64,000 nucleotides of DNA, taken from the NCBI RefSeq assembly GCF_040802235.1, contig NC_133169.1, positions 42,105,034 through 42,169,033 of the forward strand, written 5' to 3'. This document shows, in pieces, positions 58,702 through 64,000 of the stretch. Source of the stretch: Manis javanica (taxonomy: Eukaryota > Chordata > Mammalia > Pholidota > Manidae). The notes under the pieces were generated by a model that saw only the letters and a program-made list of their open reading frames with translations, had not been told where the DNA came from and did no database searches. A program made the translations under genes and the position numbers. Numbering within the stretch: position 1 is the first letter of the stretch; the number at the start of each line of letters is the position of its first letter.

Positions 58702-58954
58702 TGATTGAAAGGAAAGGAGCGACACACAGCAGCAATTCACCGGAGAGTTCCGCTTTATTAGGGAAAGGTGCTGGGTTATATAGGAAGGGGCATAGGGTGA
58801 TTGTGGTGTTACTTCTACGGGGCTGTTGGCTGTTGGCTAGGTGCTGGGATTGGGAGGGGGGCGAGAGGTGATTGGGCTTCAGGTGGCGCCGGCGGGAACT
58901 GAGGACCCCAAAAAGAAGCCAGAAGTTTGCTATCTTACTGGTGGGGACCCTTCA
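58702..58954 (-). mobile_element. Class I ERV 3' LTR (compact)
   Basis: The minus strand starts TGAAGGGTCCCC at 58954 and ends CTTTCAATCA at 58702, about 253 bp. TATATAAC is the complement of 58775-58782 and AATAAA the complement of 58754-58759, only about 20 nt apart. The upstream polypurine tract and env confirm that it is the 3' LTR. The 3' boundary rests on the TG/CA rule and is less certain. Confidence 0.72.
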
Positions 58955-58969
58955 TTCTCCCCTTTCTCC
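58955..58969 (-). promoter_or_regulatory. Polypurine tract of the class I ERV
   Basis: The minus strand reads GGAGAAAGGGGAGAA immediately before the LTR TG. Confidence 0.78.
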
Positions 58970-59255
58970 TGTGTGGGTTTGTGGATGTTGCTTTCTCTCT
59001 GACTGCTTCTTGCTGAACAGGGGTGTAGAAGGGAGTGAGGGTTTTTGGGATTGGGAGGAAAGGGTTGATAGGACTCCCCACAGTAAGGATGAGTAGATGT
59101 GGACTTCCTCAGGTTGGAAATCAATGAAGGTTCCCTGTAATCATAGGTCAAGGACCTGTTGATTCCAATGGTGCCAAGAGGATATGGGTGTCAGGAGCCA
59201 GGCGTCTGCGGCCATTGTCTCCAGGAACAGTTTCCAGTGGAGAGAGAGGTCCATC
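58970..59255 (-). other. Untranslated region between env and polypurine tract
   Basis: About 290 bp without a convincing frame, between the env stop and the polypurine tract of the class I ERV. Confidence 0.55.
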
Positions 59256-60941
59256 TCAGCATGTGGTGAGGAGGTCACGTGAGGGTGAGGGATCTTCTGT
59301 GACCAGAAGCTGGTAGTTCCTGAGTAAAAGCTGGTTGAAAGCTTGATTAGAGATTTTTCCGACTTGGGATTTGATGAACTTTATTATACAGGGTAAGAAG
59401 AGACAGACGAGAAGAATGACTATTATGGGGCCTGCAATGGGCCAGACCCAGGTAAGGAGGGGGTTTGTTAGTATTGAAGAGAATGGGCTGGAATTGGAAA
59501 CAGAGTGGAGACTGGAGGCAAGGTCGGTGAGTTTGGTGATGTCAGTTTCTACAATGCCGGATTCGTTGATGTAATAGCAGCACTCTTCCCGGAGGAAGAC
59601 GCAGGTGCCGCCCTTCTCGGCTGTAAGCAGATCTAGGGCCCGCCGGTTTTGAAGGGTGACTTTAGCTAGCGAAGTGACCTGTCTTTGGAGAGAGGCTAGG
59701 GAATTGGCAGTGGATGTCAGGGCTCCCTCAAGTTTGGCGTCGAGATCTCTAACTGCCCATAGAGAGTGACCCAAGGCTCCTCCTGAAAACCGTGCCCCAA
59801 TGGCTGAGGTGATCAAAGAGATACCGACCATGATGGGAAGGAAAGCAGCCCTTTTTGTGGGTGAGGGCAAGGGAGGTTGAAGCTCAAGAAATTCTGCCAT
59901 GCTGTAAAGTGTAAGCTGTGGGATTAGGGTGACGAGAATGCAGGGTGTATCAGAGTTGAGAGGCAGTGAGTTGAAAAGACTGCCATTATACCAAAAGAAG
60001 TGTCCCGGTTGTGTAAAAGTCTTAGAGCCAGAGGTAGGGGTGTAGATAGAGAGGCAGTGAAGTGTGCTGGAGGGGGGTGGAGTTAGGCCTACACAGTGGT
60101 GGATGGTGAGATTATCTGCGTATTCTGGTTCTCATAGGGGTATGTCTGCCAGGGGGCGGAGGGGTTGTACTTCTGCATGGAAAGAGTAGTTGGAAATATT
60201 GAGGGGCACGGTGGCCAGCAGTGGGTGCTGTAGTGATGCGCACAAGAAACAATTGGCGGTGTTGAGGGTGTGGTTGAGAAAGATGGTGGTGTCTTGAATG
60301 AGCTGTAACCAAGAGTAGGAGGAATAAGAAGATGAAAAGGTGCCATCAAGAGTTTGGATAATGACTTTCTCGGAATGTCTGATATCTTATGAAACTTGAG
60401 AGATCTGGGAGCGAGAGGGAACATACTCTCGAGAGATATGAAGGGTACCGTGGGGGGTCGAGGACCCCCTGTAGTAAACTGAGGCTCTTACTCCAGCAGC
60501 CCATCGAGAGTCCCAGGGATCTGGGATTGATAAGGAGAATGAGCCGTTGGGATATTTCATGAAACGGTTGGAGGAGTAATACTGTGGGTACTGGAAGTCA
60601 CCCATGTAGTGAATGGCACAAGACCAGTAGGGGCAGCCCCCGTAGGTGTTTTGCCATCACTTGCAATAGGCTTGTCTTTGGTCATAGAGGAAGCAGAGGT
60701 AGGGAGAATAAAGGTAGATGTAAATGAATACTTCGGTGGAGGGAGGAAAGTGGAGGTACAGAGGCTCAGAGCAGCCTTTCAGAGGGCAGTCTGATGTGGC
60801 AATGAGGGTAGTAACTTTTGTTTGATGCTGTGTGTAAGTCTTCCTGACTTTGAATCACCATACAAAGAAGGGTGGGGCAGTGGGGAAGACAATAGGAATG
60901 AGGGAAAAAAGCGAGAGAACAGTAAAGGAGGAAAAAGTCAT
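59256..60941 (-). pseudogene. env: Class I ERV env, one frame with four stops
   Basis: This would encode the surface and transmembrane envelope subunits. From the ATG at 60939-60941 to the stop at 59256 it is one uninterrupted frame of 562 codons with no frameshift, broken by stops at codons 29 (TGA, 60855-60857), 95 (TGA, 60657-60659), 185 (TAA, 60387-60389) and 270 (TGA, 60132-60134). A hydrophobic signal-peptide-like N-terminus lies before the first stop. SU has an NCFLC (CXXC) motif near 60245. A basic PTKR site precedes a hydrophobic fusion-peptide-like segment at about 59840. TM has LQNRRALDLLTAEKGG, a CX6CC motif and a membrane anchor near 59390-59450. The last open piece covers all of TM (ATG at 59900, 214 residues). 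The ATG overlaps the pol stop as ATGA. Confidence 0.87.
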
Positions 60942-63900
60942 GATTCGGGTATGGATGGCAAAGGGGGTGCACAGGAGATGCGGAGCTTCAAGGGATCAGA
61001 GGGATGAGGAATGGTAGAGTAGACAGGGTCTTGGGCTGTATCCGAAGGACTCTGAATTGTGACTGATGGGTCTTGGGTGTCCAGAGAAGGTGGGTCTTGG
61101 GTATTTGGTTTCAACCTGGAGATATGAATCCAAGGGGTGACAGAGTTATCAAGCAGTGTTTGGCGGCCTAGGGGGTGCAGAGAATAACTGGGTGTGGACG
61201 TTCCCATTTTGGGGTGAGAGAGGGCCGATCCTCTGGTGGCTTATAAAACACTAGTTGGCCGGGCTGTAAGACAGGAGGATTTTGGGAGGTGGATGGATCA
61301 GGAAGGAGCCAATCCTGATATTTCCACAATTCAGTGCAGAGGAGAGAGAGTAGTGGAAAGGCTATATTGGGAGGAATTGGTCCTTTGTGGGAAGGGAGTC
61401 CCAGGGGTAGAATCGGGCGGCCGTACATGATCTCAAAGGGCGACAAGAAAGAAGGTTTCTTTGGGAGGGCTCGAAAGCTGAGTAGAGCTAAGGGAAGTAA
61501 GCGAACCCAGTCAAGGTGTAGTTCTAGAGATAGTTTGGTCAGGATGTCTTTTAGAGTCCTATTGGCTCTTTCTACTTTTCCTGAAGCTTGTGGTCGATAA
61601 GGACAATGTAAATGCCAGGGGAGCGAGAGCGACTTGGAGAGGATCTGGATAATTTGGGCAGTGAACTCAGGGTCGTTATCTGATTGGAGGGAAGTGGGCA
61701 TCCCGAACCTAGGAAAGATCTGGGTGAGGAGGATAGAGGTAACCGCGGACGCTCATTTGTTAGTGGTGGGGAAAGCTTCGACCCATCCTGAAGATGTATC
61801 TACTAACACAAGTAGGTATCTGGTGCATCATACAGGGGGCATGTTAGTGAAGTCTATTTGCCAATCTGCAGTGGGGACATTACCCCTTGCTTGATGAGCC
61901 GGGAAGGGTCGGGCTTTGAGGGGGGTATTAGGGTTAGTGCGTTGGCAGATGGTGCACTTGCAGGTGATTTGGTTAAGTAGGGTTTTGTCTTCAGGAGAGA
62001 GAGGAAAAAAAGATTGTAAAAAATGGATCAAGAATTGGGGGCTGGGATGGAACAGATCATGTAAGAGGCGGAAGAGAGACTCTTTGTCCTGGGAGCAGAG
62101 GGTGTCTTGTGATAAGGCTAAAACCACAAGGGCAGACGGATTGTTGTCTGGTGTGTTTTCTGATAGGGCAACTGACCGGGCTACTCTGTCGGCTTTGTTG
62201 TTACCTCTTGCAATGGGGGAGTCATCTTTTTGATGTGATTTGCAGTGGACTATGCCTAGTTGGTGTGGGAGTTGTGAAGCCTCTAGAAGTTTAGTAATTA
62301 AGGCTGATTTAGTTATGGAATTCCCTTTTGTGGTGAGGAGACCTTGTTCTTTCCATACTGCTGCATGAGACAAGAGAATGTGTAATACGTACTTGGAGTC
62401 AGTGTACAATGTGAGAGACATGTCCCAGGCCAGAGTGCAAGCTCTGGTGGCTGCAATGAGTTCAGCCTGCTGATTGGTTGTACCAGGGGGTAGGGCTCAT
62501 GCCTCAATGACATCTTTGAGGAACACTACTGCGTATCCTGAGTAGTGGGTGCCCTCATGTTTAAAGGAGGACCCATCAGTAAACCAGATGAGGTCGGAGT
62601 GTGAGAGGGCTCCTTCGGAGATCGTGGAGTGGCACGGAAGGAAGTTGTGAAGGGCTTCTAGGCAATCATGCGAGGGAGTATGAGGAGAGTAGGGTAGAGT
62701 AAGAAGAGTGGCCGGATTCAGGGGCTGGCAGGGGAGGAAAGAAATGTTTGGATTTTGGAGGAAGGAGGATAGTAAGGTCAGGAGCCTGGAGGGAGGGAGA
62801 GTCTGTAAGCTTTTGTAGGTTAAGAGATCTTTTAGGTGATGTGGGGACAGAATGGTAAGGGGCGCTCCGAATGTTAGTTTATGAGCTTCTTTCTGCAAGA
62901 GCTGTCCAGCGGCTAATGCCCGTACGCAGGGGGCCCATCCCCGAACTGTGGGGTCTAATTGCTTAGAGAGATAAGCTACTGGGGCAAAGGATGGGCCATA
63001 ATATTGGCCTAGGACTCCTAGAGCTTGACTGGACCTCTCATGAATGTATAATGAGAAGGGTTTTGACAAATCAGGGAGATGGAGAGCTGGAGCTTCCACA
63101 AGGGCTTGACGGAGCTTAATGAAGGAGTGTCGGGGTGAGGATGATAATGGTTCTTCAGGGGGGCCCTTGCTGAGGTCGTATAGGGGTCTTGCCAACAGGG
63201 AGAAGTTAGGGATCCATGCTCTAAAATACCCAGCCAGGCCTAGAAAGGAAAGGATTTCTGTCTTGGTTTTGGGAATGGGCAGGTCAGAGAGGAGCCGTTT
63301 TCTGTCTAAGGTAATGGACTTTCTTTGTTGAGACAGAAGAAATCCAAGATAAGTGACGGAAGGGGAAGAGATTTGAGCTTTGATGGGGGATACCCGGTAA
63401 CCTCTGGAAGCTAGAAGTTTAAGTAGAGACGCAGTGTCAAGTTGAGACTGTTCCCACGAGGGACTGCAGAGTAGAAGATCATCTACATATTGTAATAAAG
63501 TGGACTCGGGGTGATCATGATGAAACTGTTTGATGTCTTGAGCTAGGACTTGTCCAAAAATATGGGGACTATCTCAGAAGCCTTGTGGCAAAACTGTCCA
63601 AGTAAGTTGTACAGAATGTCTGGTGTATGGGTCCATCCAGGTGAAGGCAAAAAAATCTTGGGTGGAGGGGTCTAGAGGGATAGAAAAAAATGCATCCTTG
63701 AGATCTAGGACTGAGAAGTGGGATGCGGAGGCAGAGATCTGCAATAAAAGGGTGTATGGATTTGGAACTAAGGGATGGATAGGGACAACGGCCATGTTGA
63801 TGACGCGAAGGTCTTGGACAAGGCGGAAAGATCCGTTGTTTTTTTTAACAGCTAATATGGGGGTATTAAATGGGGAGTGAGTGGGTCTGAGGTAGTTTTT

Positions 63901-64000
63901 GTTTAAGAGATCTTGAATGATGGGTTGGAGGCCTATGAGGGCTGAAGTGGTTAGGGGGTATTGGGCCTGACAGATATACTGAGAGGGATCACATAATTTG
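60938..64000 (-). pseudogene. pol: Class I ERV pol (RT, RNase H, integrase), stops plus one frameshift
   Basis: The frame is open at the window edge and starts inside RT. RT: LVQDLRVIN (about 63800), VLDLKDAFFSIPL, and catalytic YVDD at 63478-63489. RNase H: FTDGSS near 62570, then AELIAA and YTDSKYV, with NKADRVA near 62190. Integrase: a zinc-finger-like CKCTIC near 61950, DWQIDFT near 61860, SDNDPEF near 61680 and VERANR near 61580. Stops in this frame are TGA at 63574-63576, 62497-62499, 61828-61830 and 61753-61755, then a frameshift near 61140-61170 (TAG at 61168-61170). The integrase tail (ISRLKPN) ends TGA at 60938-60940. All active-site motifs I looked for in RT, RNase H and integrase are visible, but the frame is interrupted. 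Confidence 0.87.

Larger units (their letters stand above)
58702..64000 (-). mobile_element. Class I (gamma-like) endogenous retrovirus, 3' part
   Basis: Minus-strand order from the window end is pol (RT, RNase H, integrase), env, polypurine tract and 3' LTR. Gag, protease, primer-binding site and 5' LTR lie beyond 64000. Gamma-like signatures are YVDD in RT, the CXXC motif (CFLC) in SU and a CX6CC motif in TM. It is far better preserved than the class II ERV next to it. Confidence 0.88.

Overview
This is a repeat-dense stretch of a placental-mammal nuclear chromosome. It holds one intact intron-less olfactory receptor (OR) gene, a decayed inverted OR paralogue, a retrocopy of PAWR, four long LINE-1 (L1) elements, many older L1 pieces, and two endogenous retroviruses (ERVs) of different classes. 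No bacterial-type genes, tRNAs, rRNAs or CRISPR arrays are visible. I recognise no primate Alu, rodent B1, carnivore SINEC or ruminant BovB/Bov-tA repeat, so a non-primate, probably laurasiatherian, mammal is likely. I cannot name the species.

Layout. 1-1948: AT-rich flank, then a processed PAWR pseudogene. 1949-9953: L1/ERV composite copy 1 (+), inside the PAWR retrocopy or its 3' flank, with a perfect 16-bp target-site duplication. 9970-16540: unique sequence and old L1 debris, including a twin-priming inversion, a 146-bp tandem duplication and a (TG)n tract. 17440-17960: an isolated CpG-rich, promoter-like island. 17960-22640: AT-rich, almost empty. 22640-24030: duplicated segment with the intact OR gene (+). 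25830-29130: old L1 fragments. 29790-31210: the inverted partner segment with the OR pseudogene (-). 32410-41159: composite copy 2 (-). 42190-50183: composite copy 3 (+), head-to-head with copy 2. 50255-54979: another L1 (-) with a large internal deletion. 55809-55880: tetranucleotide repeat. 56013 to about 58150: 3' LTR and env remnant of a class II (beta-like) ERV (-). 58702-64000: 3' LTR, env and most of pol of a class I (gamma-like) ERV (-), running off the window.

The most unusual structure is the composite element. Three independent insertions, each with its own target-site duplication, consist of a full-length L1 followed at the same junction by about 1.8 kb of ERV sequence: the env transmembrane (TM) region, a polypurine tract and an LTR that stops at its polyadenylation site. 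The simplest reading is an L1 lineage that transduced a neighbouring ERV 3' end, took over its poly(A) signal and kept retrotransposing. Copies 1 and 3 each carry a further, different transduction. Copies 2 and 3 also share a 604-bp tract with no mismatches, including the same inactivating frameshift, although their flanks differ by roughly 10% by eye. That looks like gene conversion between inverted repeats.

Functionally, only the OR gene looks like a working protein-coding gene. The L1 and ERV reading frames all carry stops or frameshifts. The class I ERV env and pol are decayed mainly by in-frame TGA codons.
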